Shown here piece after piece: positions 18,639 to 28,264 of a DNA stretch of 64,000 nucleotides. This DNA comes from Vibrio cyclitrophicus (lineage in GTDB: Bacteria > Pseudomonadota > Gammaproteobacteria > Enterobacterales > Vibrionaceae). The position numbers and the translations under genes are program-made. How positions within the stretch are numbered: the stretch's first letter is position 1; every line of letters begins with the position of its first letter. The notes beneath the pieces were generated by a model that was not told the DNA's origin, did not search any database, and saw only the letters and a program-made list of their open reading frames with translations. The stretch lies in NCBI GenBank assembly GCA_023206055.1, contig CP065366.1, forward strand, positions 806,001 to 870,000. Direction: 5' to 3'.

Positions 18639-18809
18639 GTTTCGAACTTGGTGGCCTAGGAAGGGCTATTGGTCTATTTGGCTATGTTGAAGCGCATTTA
18701 AAGACTAATTGTCCAGTTAGAGAATAAAGTCCTGTACAAATTGCGGGTGTGAATTTATATTCAAATTTAATTTATATTTATTCTTTATTTTTAGGCTTAA
18801 GGTGTACCT

Positions 18810-20360
18810 ATGGAACAGACAGATATCACGTCACTCATCCCCATTGTGATTACTTTGGTGCTGTCGTTGGCGACAAGGAATGTTGTGATAGGCCTTTTTG
18901 CTGGCGTGCTAAGTGGTGTTGCGATGCTGACTGGCATGTTTAGTGAACTTAACCCGCTTGATACGTTTGGTACCATGGTTAAAGGTTACTTAGTCCCTCA
19001 ATTAACTGACAGCTACAACGCTGGCGTTATTATGCTGTTGGTGTTCATCGGGGGCTTTGTTGCCTTGATGGAGAAATCGGGCGGTGGCGTTGCATTTGCA
19101 AAGCGAGTGACTCAATGGGTAAGCAACAAATGCCAAGCTCAAATCTCAGCATGGTTTGGGGGAATCGTTATATTTTTCTCAGACTTAGGCACTCCGTTAA
19201 TTGTTGGCCCTGTTTTTCGCCCTCTTTTCGATAAACTAAAACTCTCAAGACAGAAGCTAGCATTCATCATTGATTCAACCTCATCGCCCGTTGCTATTCT
19301 TATCCCTTTCATTGGATGGGGCGTTTACATCATGAGCCTGATCCAAAAAGAGTTTACGGCGTTAAATGTCAACATGTCTGACTGGGATGCGTTCATAGGT
19401 GCGATTCCTTTTCAGTTCTACGCATTCCTCGCGATTTTCATCGTTCCGTTAGTGTCCGTTAAAGGTTTAGATTTTGGGCCAATGGCAAAAGCCGAGCGTG
19501 ATTGCCAAGCGGGAATCGATACTGGCGTGAATAGCGACTCACTGAATCCGTTCTCGCATAAAAATGCAAAGGCATCTTTTGTTTGGGCTCCATTGTTAGT
19601 GATGCTGGTGGTGTTGTGTGCCATGTTAGTTCCACAAGGATTCCCATTTCAAAAAGTTGCGGGTTCGTCATTCAGAGCGGCTTTATCATCGGCTTATTTC
19701 TTTGCCGCGATTACCTTAATCTCGCTAATGGCTTACTACGGCGTAAGAAAGCTTTCAGACGGTGTTTCTGTGTACTTAAAAGGCATGGGAAACATGATGC
19801 CAGTCGCGATCATCTTGGTGTTGGCTTGGGCGTTAAGCACTGTCGGTAAAGAGTTGGGCGCAGCGGCTTATATTGCCGAGCAGGCACAGAGTGGTTTTCC
19901 ATACTGGTTAGTACCTGCGGTCGCATTCTTGCTGTCTGCCATTATTTCATTCGCAACGGGATCGTCGTGGGGAACCTTCGCGATAATGATGCCATTGGTT
20001 ATTCCAACTGCGATTGCGATTGATGCTCCGTTACTCGTCGCAATTGGTGCTGTGTTATCGGGTGGCTTGTTTGGTGATCACTGCTCACCGATCTCTGAAA
20101 CCACGATTCTTTCTTCAACAGGGGCAGGGTGTGACCAGTTTGAACATTTTAAGACACAGCTTCCTTATGCGTTGATGAACGGCTCTATCGCTTTGGTTAG
20201 TTTTGTAGTGGCAGGCTTTACAGGAAGTGCATGGGTGGTTCTAGGTGCGCTTGTTGCTCAGCTTATCCTTGTGACTCTGTTAGCTAAGCGCGATGCAAGT
20301 AAAAACGCTTCTTCAGAAGTTCAATCTCAAGTGTCTGAATCTAAAGCGCAGCAAGCGTAA
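18810..20360 (+). CDS. NhaC-family Na+/H+ antiporter or related organic-ion exchanger
   Basis: An inner-membrane transporter of 516 aa with about 11–13 hydrophobic segments. The family pattern is visible in IVIFFSDLGTPLIVGPVFRPL, SFATGSSWGTFAIMMPL and the segment GGLFGDHCSPISETTILSSTGAG. These fit the Na_H_antiporter (NhaC) superfamily, which also includes amino-acid exchangers, so the substrate is open. It is a single gene; the next 512 bp hold dispersed repeats rather than a strong terminator. Confidence 0.8.
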   Translation: MEQTDITSLIPIVITLVLSLATRNVVIGLFAGVLSGVAMLTGMFSELNPLDTFGTMVKGYLVPQLTDSYNAGVIMLLVFIGGFVALMEKSGGGVAFAKRVTQWVSNKCQAQISAWFGGIVIFFSDLGTPLIVGPVFRPLFDKLKLSRQKLAFIIDSTSSPVAILIPFIGWGVYIMSLIQKEFTALNVNMSDWDAFIGAIPFQFYAFLAIFIVPLVSVKGLDFGPMAKAERDCQAGIDTGVNSDSLNPFSHKNAKASFVWAPLLVMLVVLCAMLVPQGFPFQKVAGSSFRAALSSAYFFAAITLISLMAYYGVRKLSDGVSVYLKGMGNMMPVAIILVLAWALSTVGKELGAAAYIAEQAQSGFPYWLVPAVAFLLSAIISFATGSSWGTFAIMMPLVIPTAIAIDAPLLVAIGAVLSGGLFGDHCSPISETTILSSTGAGCDQFEHFKTQLPYALMNGSIALVSFVVAGFTGSAWVVLGALVAQLILVTLLAKRDASKNASSEVQSQVSESKAQQA

Positions 20361-20872
20361 TTTAAGATATCCAAGTAGGGACGAGATTCCAGATATCTCG
20401 TCCCTCGATTCTGGAATGACGATTCAATGAATAGATACGGGATGCGAGTAAACGAGTAACGAAAAGCTCGCCCTCTATTGTCTACGTTTGCTATTAAGGG
20501 AGCGCTTACTCAAATCTAAAGACTCTTTTCGCATCCCCATTCGTTTATCGTACCTAAACAAACCTCGTCATTCCCTGCAGTGAGGGACGAACGCGATAGG
20601 GAATCTCCTGCGTGTGCAGTAAATAGTTATATCTAAAGTAGATTCCAGATATCTCGTTACTCGCATCTTTTCACTACGTGATAGGGAGCTCGCTAACCTA
20701 TAATTTCTGTGAATTGATTGGCGTGGTTATGAAACTGATTTTCCATAAGATCATTTACACAATCTTAGTTTTCGATAACTGGATTACCTAGTTGTACGAT
20801 TTATAGATTAAAATTTTCTGATAACTTTTATCGTTTTTTTTTAATTAACCACTTTAATAAGGTAAATTCGCA
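20361..20872. repeat. Intergenic region with dispersed palindromic repeats
   Basis: There is no gene in this 512-bp gap. A perfect 10-bp hairpin GGGACGAGAT/ATCTCGTCCC spans 20378–20404. A 17-bp sequence, GATTCCAGATATCTCGT, occurs at 20385–20401 and again exactly at 20641–20657. GATGCGAGTAA…CGAGTAACG near 20441 reappears inverted near 20655–20670. Further ATTCCCT…AGGGAAT arms lie near 20570–20605. The pattern fits dispersed intergenic repeats of vibrios. The last about 100 bp are AT-rich and probably hold the satP promoter. Confidence 0.6.
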
Positions 20873-21466
20873 ATGTCGACCAAACTAGCTAACCCAGCGC
20901 CACTAGGCTTAATGGGTTTCGGTATGACCACTATTCTTCTTAATATCCACAACGCAGGTTTCTTTCCAATCGATTCAATGATTCTTGCTATGGGTATTTT
21001 TTACGGTGGTTTGAGCCAAGTTATCGTGGGCACAATGTGTTTCAAACGTGGTGACACGTTCGGTACGACAGCATTTACTTCTTACGGCCTATTCTGGTTG
21101 TCTTTGGTTGGTTTGATTGTAATGCCTTACATGGGCCTACCTGCAAGCCCTGCTGCATTCATGGGTTGGTACCTGTTACTATGGGGCATCTTCACAGGCT
21201 TCATGTTCATCGGTTCTCTATGCTACCCAGTTGCTAAGCAAGTAGTATTCGGTTCACTAACTATCTTGTTCTTCCTACTTGCAGCTCGTGATTTTACTGG
21301 CAGCGAACTGATCGGCACTATCGCTGGTTTTGAAGGTATCTTCTGTGGCGCTTCAGCTATTTACTTTGCAATGGCGCAAGTAATCAACAACGAATACGGC
21401 CGCACAGTACTGCCTATCGGTGAGAAGAAAGCACCTCAAATGGCAACACAAGAAATCGCTGCTTAA
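20873..21466 (+). CDS. satP: SatP/YaaH-family acetate/succinate transporter
   Basis: A six-span inner-membrane acetate uptake protein (GPR1/FUN34/YaaH family, 197 aa). The signature NPAPLGLMGFGMTT occupies residues 7–20. The remainder is strongly hydrophobic, and a short hydrophilic tail follows. Acetate–proton symport is known for E. coli SatP; the role here is inferred from the family. AAGGTAAAT precedes the start, and a strong terminator follows. Confidence 0.9.
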   Translation: MSTKLANPAPLGLMGFGMTTILLNIHNAGFFPIDSMILAMGIFYGGLSQVIVGTMCFKRGDTFGTTAFTSYGLFWLSLVGLIVMPYMGLPASPAAFMGWYLLLWGIFTGFMFIGSLCYPVAKQVVFGSLTILFFLLAARDFTGSELIGTIAGFEGIFCGASAIYFAMAQVINNEYGRTVLPIGEKKAPQMATQEIAA

Positions 21467-21524
21467 TACTCTAACTCGGGAACAGTTAGTTTGTTATAAG
21501 CCGTTTATTGGTTATGAATAAAAC

Positions 21525-21559
21525 AAAAGGGGTTAGCCGAAATGGCTAACCCCTTTTTT
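21525..21559. terminator. Bidirectional terminator between satP and the AGCS symporter gene
   Basis: AAAAGGGGTTAGCC pairs perfectly with GGCTAACCCCTTTT around a short loop, with A and T runs on both sides, and serves the two convergent genes. Confidence 0.9.
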
Positions 21560-21613
21560 ATGCGTTACTAATAGCGCTATTTGTTAAAGCAATCCATTTT
21601 TTAAGGCACAAGC

Positions 21614-23161
21614 TTAAGCTGAAGGTTGCTCTACAGGTTTAGTGTCTGCAGCTTCTGCTTCAGGAGGCTTGCCTGTTTTTCGCTTGTACTTCTCTTCCCA
21701 GTAAGTCGCACCTTTAATGCCTAGTTTTACAGGGTTGAACGTGTACTCAGTCACACCTTGCTTCTGCTGTTCTTCGTAGTCAGCTAGAGCTTTAAGCGCA
21801 GGCTTAGACATGAAGAATATGATCAGAATACCAACGATGTTTAACCATGCCATCAAGCCAACACCAATATCACCCATTGCCCATGCAAGGTTAGCGGTTT
21901 TAACTGTGCCATAGAAAACTGCAGTGATAAGAACAAGCTTAAGTACGAACATCATGCCAGGGATCTTGATGGTACGACGTAGGTAAGCAATATTCGTTTC
22001 TGCGATGTAGTAATAAGCAAGAATCGTTGTAAATGCGAAGAAGAACAGAGCAAATGCGATGAATGGCTTACCAATGCCTGGTAGTGCACTTTCAATAGCA
22101 AGTTGTGTAAATACAGGACCATTTGCACCGATGTTTGCTGCTAGGTTCTGAACAAGGAATACACCCTCAGCGCCACCGTGAACGTTGTAAGCTCCAGTGA
22201 TGATGATCATGAACGCTGTAGCAGAACATACTAAAAGAGTATCGATGTAGATAGAGAACGCTTGTACCAAACCTTGCTGAGCTGGGTGATCAACACTTGC
22301 AGCCGCTGCCGCGTGAGGACCTGTACCTTGACCCGCTTCGTTTGAGTAAACACCACGCTTAACACCCCAACCAATTGCAGCACCGAAGCCTGCCATAGGT
22401 GTGAATGCATCACCAACAATCATTGCGAAAACAGTTGGCACTTGGCTGATGTTTAGCAGAATGATAACGAACGCGATGATGATGTAAGCCAATGCCATGA
22501 AAGGAACAACGATCTGTGTGAAGTTCGCAATACGTTTAACACCACCAAAGATGATGAAAGCAAGGATGATAGCGACAACAGTACCAGTGAAAATTTTAGC
22601 AAAACTGAATGTACCAACAGCTGTTTCGATCATATCACCTGAACCAAATGCAGCTTCTACAGCGTTACCGATACTGTTTGACTGAACACCTGGAAGTAAA
22701 ATACCACAAGCAAAAATAGTCGCGATTGCGAAGATCCATGCGTACCACTTCTGACCCATCGCTTTTTCAATGTAGTAAGCCGGACCACCACGGAACTGGC
22801 CTTCGTCTTCTTCTTTATAGATTTGTGCTAGCGTAGATTCTGCGTAAGCGGTCGCGGCACCAAAGAAGGCTACAACCCACATCCAGAATACTGCACCTGG
22901 GCCACCGAAACCGATAGCGGCAGCAACACCAGCAATGTTACCTGTACCTACACGGCCAGATAGCGAAACGGCTAGAGCTTGGAAAGACGAGATGCCTTTT
23001 GATGAGCTTTTACCCGATAGTAGCAAGCGCCACATTTCAAAGAAGTGACGGATTTGAACAAATCGAGTCATGATGGAGTAGAACAAACCTGCACCTAAAC
23101 ATAGGTAGATAAGTACTGGGCTCCAGATTATTCCATTCAAAAAATCAACGAATGACTGCAT
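21614..23161 (-). CDS. AGCS-family alanine/glycine:cation symporter
   Basis: A sodium-coupled amino-acid symporter (515 aa, about 10–11 membrane segments). Family marks are SLSGRVGTGNIAGVAAAIGFGGPGA, split around residue 75, FRGGPAYYIEKAMG and GVKRGVYSNEAGQGTGPHAAAAA. Alanine or glycine is the usual substrate. Some Vibrio homologues carry a glycine riboswitch upstream, but I do not find its core in the 457-bp leader here. Confidence 0.92.
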   Translation of the reverse strand: MQSFVDFLNGIIWSPVLIYLCLGAGLFYSIMTRFVQIRHFFEMWRLLLSGKSSSKGISSFQALAVSLSGRVGTGNIAGVAAAIGFGGPGAVFWMWVVAFFGAATAYAESTLAQIYKEEDEGQFRGGPAYYIEKAMGQKWYAWIFAIATIFACGILLPGVQSNSIGNAVEAAFGSGDMIETAVGTFSFAKIFTGTVVAIILAFIIFGGVKRIANFTQIVVPFMALAYIIIAFVIILLNISQVPTVFAMIVGDAFTPMAGFGAAIGWGVKRGVYSNEAGQGTGPHAAAAASVDHPAQQGLVQAFSIYIDTLLVCSATAFMIIITGAYNVHGGAEGVFLVQNLAANIGANGPVFTQLAIESALPGIGKPFIAFALFFFAFTTILAYYYIAETNIAYLRRTIKIPGMMFVLKLVLITAVFYGTVKTANLAWAMGDIGVGLMAWLNIVGILIIFFMSKPALKALADYEEQQKQGVTEYTFNPVKLGIKGATYWEEKYKRKTGKPPEAEAADTKPVEQPSA

Positions 23162-23618
23162 GAGTATTTTCCCTGTTAGTTTTGCTTATGATTGTTTTTC
23201 GAACAACACAATACTTCACTTGTAACCTGAGTGTTAAATTATTTAACTGCGTATTAGGGTTACTGTGACATAAAGCAAGTTATAGAGGGTGTTTGTTAAT
23301 GCTTAGTGCTAATTAGATAATCGTCCTATTTGATCGCATATGCAACTGGTTGTGTTTTTTTTGGTGTTTTGCAAAGTGAATAAATAGTGATTAATACAGA
23401 AAGGGGATCTTGAGGTGATCATAAGAAACGAAATTGTGCAAAACAGCGGTTAAAGCCGTTTAGCATGAACGGCTGATTTAGGAGTGGTGGGATAAGTGGA
23501 TTGGAGTATATCACCTGCATCGTGTCAGCTAGCAGGTCTAAGAAACTGTGCTTTTTGAAGGTTCGATAATTAAGGCTTTAATATTTACTTCGTGAAAGTT
23601 GCTAATTTGATGCCTGTT
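23162..23618. other. Gene-free 457-bp region upstream of the AGCS symporter gene
   Basis: No credible ORF or RNA gene was found. One perfect 7-bp hairpin, AGCCGTT/AACGGCT, spans 23454–23474 without a T run. The AT-rich stretch next to 23161 should hold the symporter promoter on the minus strand. Confidence 0.5.
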
Positions 23619-24959
23619 TCAAACAACCAAGAACCCTCGCGCCTGTAATTCTTTAGCGAACTCAGACTGAGTCTTTGGCTCGCCGTGAATCAAATGCACC
23701 TCTTTCGGTGGAGTTGTGATGCCCTCTATAAATCGGTAGAGATCCTCTTTATCAGCATGGGCAGAATAGCCGGACATGCCATGAATTTGAGCGTTTACCT
23801 CAACGTCTTTTTTATCAATAGAAACCTGCATTTCGCCTTGTTGCAGCTCTCGTCCGAGCGTCCCGTACGCTTGATAGCCCGCTAAAATGACATCGGTCCG
23901 TTTATCGGGAAGCAAGGCGGATAAGTAGTTCATTATTCTGCCGCCCTGACACATACCAGATGCTGCGACCACAATTGCGGGTTCACCTGTGGACTTAAGG
24001 CGATTAACGATTTTCTTGTGCATTCTATGTCCATCAACGGTAATGCATTGCTCAAAAGCGAGTGGGTGGCGTTTCAGTTCAAGGCGTTGCTTTGCTTCTT
24101 GTCCCCACAACTCTTTAAAACGTCGATAGGAACGTGTCACTTTCTCTGCCATAGGCGAATCGAGGATAATAGGAATATCGGCGCTGAGTTGATGCTCAAA
24201 GATCAGGTGTTCGATATCAAATAGTAGCTCTTGTGTTCGACCGATACTGAAGGCGGGAATTAGGATGACACCGCCATTGAGTAGTGAACGATCAATAATG
24301 GCTTTGAGACGCTCAGATCGCGTAACAATATCATCATGTGTACTGGTGCCATAAGTGGATTCGATAAACAGATAATCGGCTTGCTGTGGTGACTGAGGAT
24401 CGGGCAGTAGTGGTGTGTTACTTGGGCCCAAGTCTCCAGAGAAGACTACGACCTCTTGGTTGGGTAACTTAATCTCGATATAGGCAGAGCCTAATATGTG
24501 CCCAGCGGGTTGAAAACGGGCATGCAGAGCATTTGGCCTATGGTGACCCTTTCCGTTGTTTTGCTGTTTAGACGTGATTGGAAACCAATCCCCGTAAGGC
24601 TTGGGAGCAATTAACGAATGAATCTTTTTTAGTATTAACTTCGATTGTTTATTGCTGAGCCCTTGTAGCTTTAAGCCATCTTCAATCATTAAAGGGGCGA
24701 GTTCAGCGGTGGCTTGCGTGCAATAAATCGGTTGGTTAAAGCCACTGGCGAGTAACCAAGGTAATCGGCCAATATGATCAATGTGAGTATGAGTCAGCAG
24801 CAGAGCGTTAAGGTGGGACGTTGCAAATTCAATATCAAGAGGACGTGCGTCCGAACCTTGAAAGAGGCCACAATCTATGAGCACCGATTGGCCTGAATCT
24901 CTTAACTCGTGACAAGATCCTGTGACCGTATGTTTACCGCCATGGTGAATTACTTCCAT
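23619..24959 (-). CDS. MBL-fold metallohydrolase with beta-CASP and RNA-specificity domains
   Basis: 446 aa. An N-terminal metallo-beta-lactamase domain carries the HxHxDH zinc motif at residues 57–62 (LTHTHIDHIG). A beta-CASP domain follows, and the C-terminal region has the RMMK-type MSGYSAHAD segment. Relatives act on RNA as nucleases (CPSF-73-like), but the bacterial role of this single-copy form is not established. It is not obviously operonic, with plsC starting 147 bp upstream on the same strand. Confidence 0.88.
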   Translation of the reverse strand: MEVIHHGGKHTVTGSCHELRDSGQSVLIDCGLFQGSDARPLDIEFATSHLNALLLTHTHIDHIGRLPWLLASGFNQPIYCTQATAELAPLMIEDGLKLQGLSNKQSKLILKKIHSLIAPKPYGDWFPITSKQQNNGKGHHRPNALHARFQPAGHILGSAYIEIKLPNQEVVVFSGDLGPSNTPLLPDPQSPQQADYLFIESTYGTSTHDDIVTRSERLKAIIDRSLLNGGVILIPAFSIGRTQELLFDIEHLIFEHQLSADIPIILDSPMAEKVTRSYRRFKELWGQEAKQRLELKRHPLAFEQCITVDGHRMHKKIVNRLKSTGEPAIVVAASGMCQGGRIMNYLSALLPDKRTDVILAGYQAYGTLGRELQQGEMQVSIDKKDVEVNAQIHGMSGYSAHADKEDLYRFIEGITTPPKEVHLIHGEPKTQSEFAKELQARGFLVV

Positions 24960-25106
24960 CGTTTACTCCCACTGCTCTATCAAGCCGTTAATGCCTGTTT
25001 TTATTTTGCGGATAAGCGCCAACAAATAAAACAAGAACAATGAGAGTTGCGATCGTTGAGTCTCTTTTTAAGTAACTGAGCGATGACTCAGTGTGTTCGT
25101 TGCGAG

Positions 25107-25874
25107 TTAGTTAGTAGAAGAACGGTCTGAATCAAGCTCTGGGTTTTGTTGTGATTCCAATCTAGCGACTTCGGCATCAAGCTCTGCAATCTTCTCAGCC
25201 ATTAGCGCATGGCAGTGATTGGCCAGTTCTCTAGCGTCACTCAGTTTGTATCCAGACACATCAATAGGTTCAAGCATCTCGGTGATCACAATACCGTTGT
25301 TTAAGCGGTTAAAGTCGATTTTGTTGTGAGTGGTGCTCGTGCACATAGGGGTGATAGGCACACCCGCCTCAATTGCCATTCGGAAAGCCCCTGTTTTGAA
25401 TGGCAGTAGTCCACGCCCTTTACTACGGGTTCCTTCAGGGTAAACCCAAACAGACAGATTTCTCTGATGAATCGCTTCCGCCACTTGCTTGATCGTATCG
25501 CGAGCTTTGGACTTATCTTCGCGGTTAATCATGATGTTACCGGTGATCCAATACAGCAGGCCAAAGAAAGGCACGTACAACAAATCGCGTTTGCCCAATG
25601 AAACAGTGCGTGGTCTTAGCATTCCTGGGTCGGTTACAAAGTCTAATATGCTTTGGTGGTTAGAGATGTAGACGCTGTTTTCCGGTGTAGGCGCATTATC
25701 TAGGCCGCGCTGCACCAGTTTTACACCGACGATCTTTTGTAGCTGGTTGAACCAACGACAGAAAACGTACACATGCTTAGGGTTCTTGGGGCTAAACAAG
25801 CAGTAAACAAAAGCACATAGAGTGGTGAAAATAATAAACACCGTAGCCAAAATAATACGAAGAACAGCAAGCAC
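25107..25874 (-). CDS. plsC: 1-acyl-sn-glycerol-3-phosphate acyltransferase
   Basis: Transfers an acyl chain to lysophosphatidic acid to make phosphatidic acid at the inner membrane (255 aa). An N-terminal membrane segment (about 5–27) precedes the catalytic HX4D motif (H73–D78 in NHQSILD) and the substrate-binding PEGTR (146–150). The C-terminal about 35 residues are a charged helix. Its family and length are standard. Confidence 0.93.
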   Translation of the reverse strand: MLAVLRIILATVFIIFTTLCAFVYCLFSPKNPKHVYVFCRWFNQLQKIVGVKLVQRGLDNAPTPENSVYISNHQSILDFVTDPGMLRPRTVSLGKRDLLYVPFFGLLYWITGNIMINREDKSKARDTIKQVAEAIHQRNLSVWVYPEGTRSKGRGLLPFKTGAFRMAIEAGVPITPMCTSTTHNKIDFNRLNNGIVITEMLEPIDVSGYKLSDARELANHCHALMAEKIAELDAEVARLESQQNPELDSDRSSTN

Positions 25875-26071
25875 AATTCACTCCTTACTCACCGCAAGAT
25901 TGCAGTGATTAAATAGTTTTAGATGCTTGAAGTTTTCACTCTATTTAACCGAATTGCAACAATTAACTGTGATAGGGGGCTATTTTTAGATCTTTATATA
26001 AAACAATGACTAACAATGGATGTTTGACACGGTTATCGAGCTTACACGTGTTCACCAGTAGGGAGGCATGT

Positions 26072-27016
26072 TCACCAATACTGTTTATTTGGATCCGACT
26101 TTTTTACCCATTCCGGATCTTGACGTGACTCTAAATAGAGTTGTAGGCCGTTATAGGACATGAAAGCTGCAGGGCCACCAAGATGCTCGAAATAGTCAAA
26201 ATAATCATCTTCGAGTGAACAAAGGTGAGCTAAATCTTTAACGTTATTCATCATTGCCCATTGAATAGCGAACACCGGAGCCGTCGAACCTGAAATGCTG
26301 ACCTCTTCGACATTTGGGTTGAACAGTGAGTTGGCTTGCTCAAGCTGTATCTCTTCTTGTTCAGACTCTTGTTGTAGCACCTCTTCGACGATCTCCGAGC
26401 GCTTGGTATTGGAGACATTCTTGTTTAGTTTGGCGATTCGCAACGCGTAGCTAAAACGGTCTGATGAAACGATGTCGACAAGCTGCGATAGCAGCTCTTT
26501 GTCTACGCCTGCTGCCTTGGTGAAGTAATCGATACACGAATTGATTGAAGTATAACGAGTACCGTCGAATTCAAAGCCACTGGTTTCGTCGTATACCTCA
26601 AGTGGGATGTCATCAACCGACAAAGGCCAGCCTTTATAATCGACGCGTTGCTTGGCGATTTGATACATCTTCCAAGCACTGCGCCCAAAGCCACCGAGCG
26701 TCGAACCCGAGAAATCTGAATCAATAAGCTCTTGCTCCGTCCAGTTCTCGCCGATGCCTAGGTGCTTAGCGTACTTGTCTATCAGAGTGTGTTTTATCTG
26801 ATCGCGAACCGACCAAATTGAGGTCAGATTCTTTGAATAGTTAATTCTCGCACACTCATTACAAGCCGGCAGTGCTATCGGTGAATGGCCAATCTTGGCA
26901 ACAGCCTGTGCAGTCTTAGGGAATTCAACAAGGTTACTGGAAGGCTCACCACAAAACCAACAGGTGTAGCGCAGGTTGAACGGGGTGTCTATGTGTGAGT
27001 ATGTGTTAACTGTCAA
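26072..27016 (-). CDS. Protein of unknown function with two CxxC pairs
   Basis: 314 aa. I do not recognise the family. Residues C19/C22 and C52/C55 (CWFCGE and CNEC) look like a zinc-ribbon pair near the N-terminus; the rest is soluble and acidic with a Glu/Gln-rich stretch at about 215–235. The reading frame requires a TTG start at 27016, since no ATG occurs before the first CxxC and a stop lies just upstream, so the exact start is uncertain. It sits 72 bp downstream of the WYL regulator gene on the same strand and may be co-transcribed with it at the edge of the phosphorothioation island. Confidence 0.6.
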   Translation of the reverse strand: MTVNTYSHIDTPFNLRYTCWFCGEPSSNLVEFPKTAQAVAKIGHSPIALPACNECARINYSKNLTSIWSVRDQIKHTLIDKYAKHLGIGENWTEQELIDSDFSGSTLGGFGRSAWKMYQIAKQRVDYKGWPLSVDDIPLEVYDETSGFEFDGTRYTSINSCIDYFTKAAGVDKELLSQLVDIVSSDRFSYALRIAKLNKNVSNTKRSEIVEEVLQQESEQEEIQLEQANSLFNPNVEEVSISGSTAPVFAIQWAMMNNVKDLAHLCSLEDDYFDYFEHLGGPAAFMSYNGLQLYLESRQDPEWVKKSDPNKQYW

Positions 27017-27088
27017 TTTTGAACCATTTCTGAATTATCGAGGTAGAGGTAGTGAGTCTTTACCTATGGGGAATGTCTTCTTATACCA

Positions 27089-27946
27089 CTATAACAACCA
27101 GCGTTTTATATTCTTTGGATTCGCTAGGGTTAATTGGTACTTTTTGGGAGCTGAAGAGAGCTTCTTAGTATCTACGCAGACATCCAAACGTTTGAGCAAA
27201 TACTTAATCAATGCTCGTCGACAGTCAATTGTAAATGGCGCATCATGCATCCCGTAGTCGACTTTCACTATTTGCTGTTGTGCTGGTGAAAGATGTGGAT
27301 TTGGGATGATTTCGATTATTTCTTCTGTTGCCCAATCTTCATCGTCTTCGATGTTAATCTCCGATTGGTTGAGCAGCTCAGGCTCACCTCTAAATCGGCT
27401 CAATACAAAGTCTAAGAACATCTTTCTTTCTTCGCAATATGCTCTCACGTGCCAGCGAACCCCATCAAATACGATGGTGTGTGGAACGATATTTCGACCT
27501 CGCCCCTCAGGGTTATCCATTGAAACATACTCAATATCAACTCTACGCCTTTCTCGTGCTGCTTGTAGAAGTCTACGAACGATTATTGGGGCTATCTGCC
27601 TATCTGGGACTGAAAGGACAATAGAGTCAGCAAAGCCAAGATCTTTTAAATCAAAGCCGTCTACATGGTCACTGTTGTATTTGTGCAGTAGCGACAAATA
27701 CTCGTTAGGAGTGCCTTTTGTAAACTTTGGCGCAAAATGATCAGTAAGACGGTAGCCTTTAATACTACGATCATGAACAAGTGGTGGAGAAGAGAAGTGC
27801 TCCTGATAAGCTTTGATGTCTCTAGAGGCTTGCTGTCGCTTAATGTTGAAAGAGTTACATAGGTGATTAGTAGTAACGCGACCTTCCCATAATGCAACAA
27901 CCTCGATTAGTTTGAAGCGTAGTAACTGATCCCACTTTATTGTCAT
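27089..27946 (-). CDS. WYL-domain transcriptional regulator, BrxR/CapW-like
   Basis: 285 aa. An N-terminal winged helix-turn-helix (about 18–50, ALWEGRVTTNHLCNSFNIKRQQASRDIKAY around it) is followed by a WYL domain (about 120–200, with FDGVRWHVRAYCEERKMFLDFVLSRF split there) and a C-terminal extension. This three-part layout matches BrxR/CapW regulators, which repress phage-defence operons and sense an unknown ligand. It is divergent from dptFGH, and the 318-bp gap between them holds several inverted repeats that could be its operators. Control of dpt genes is inferred. Confidence 0.82.
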   Translation of the reverse strand: MTIKWDQLLRFKLIEVVALWEGRVTTNHLCNSFNIKRQQASRDIKAYQEHFSSPPLVHDRSIKGYRLTDHFAPKFTKGTPNEYLSLLHKYNSDHVDGFDLKDLGFADSIVLSVPDRQIAPIIVRRLLQAARERRRVDIEYVSMDNPEGRGRNIVPHTIVFDGVRWHVRAYCEERKMFLDFVLSRFRGEPELLNQSEINIEDDEDWATEEIIEIIPNPHLSPAQQQIVKVDYGMHDAPFTIDCRRALIKYLLKRLDVCVDTKKLSSAPKKYQLTLANPKNIKRWLL

Positions 27947-27972
27947 AACAATTATCTAATGCCTGAAAATGA

Positions 27973-28027
27973 TACATGTTGATGTGTACAGAATATACGT
28001 ACATTTTTAACATGGGTATAGTACACA
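27973..28027. promoter_or_regulatory. Inverted-repeat cluster between the WYL regulator gene and dptF
   Basis: Three nested palindromes are seen: ACAT/ATGT (27974–27985), TGTAC-N9-GTACA (27985–28003) and TGTGTAC…GTACACA (27983–27989 with 28021–28027). They lie 27–81 bp upstream of the regulator start and about 240 bp before dptF, a natural place for an autoregulatory operator. The rest of the 318-bp gap is AT-rich with no other feature seen. Confidence 0.5.
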
Positions 28028-28264
28028 CTCACCAGTTAAAATTGCGGAGTGTTACGTAACGCAATGTAAGCTAAATCATACTTTTCTAATACTAAACACA
28101 ATATTTTTTTGCAAAGCGAGTAAAATAAACAATTTGCATATGGCGATGTTAACTCATCCACTCATTCCATTTTTTTATGGTTATAAGTACCGTTACTTTT
28201 CCGTATTTGATACTATTTATCTCCACAAAAAAAGTCCGTTTAATCAAATTTTGAAGAGATTCTT

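Noticed and set aside
23162..23618. Possible glycine riboswitch before the AGCS symporter gene
   Set aside because: Some Vibrio homologues have one, but the conserved core (on the minus strand) is not present in this gap.
25075..25092. Hairpin ACTGAG/CTCAGT downstream of plsC as its terminator
   Set aside because: Only a 6-bp stem, and on the minus strand the following sequence lacks a T run.
27306..27740. 144-codon ORF antisense to the WYL regulator
   Set aside because: A Ser/Arg-rich shadow frame of a clear regulator gene, with no ribosome-binding site.
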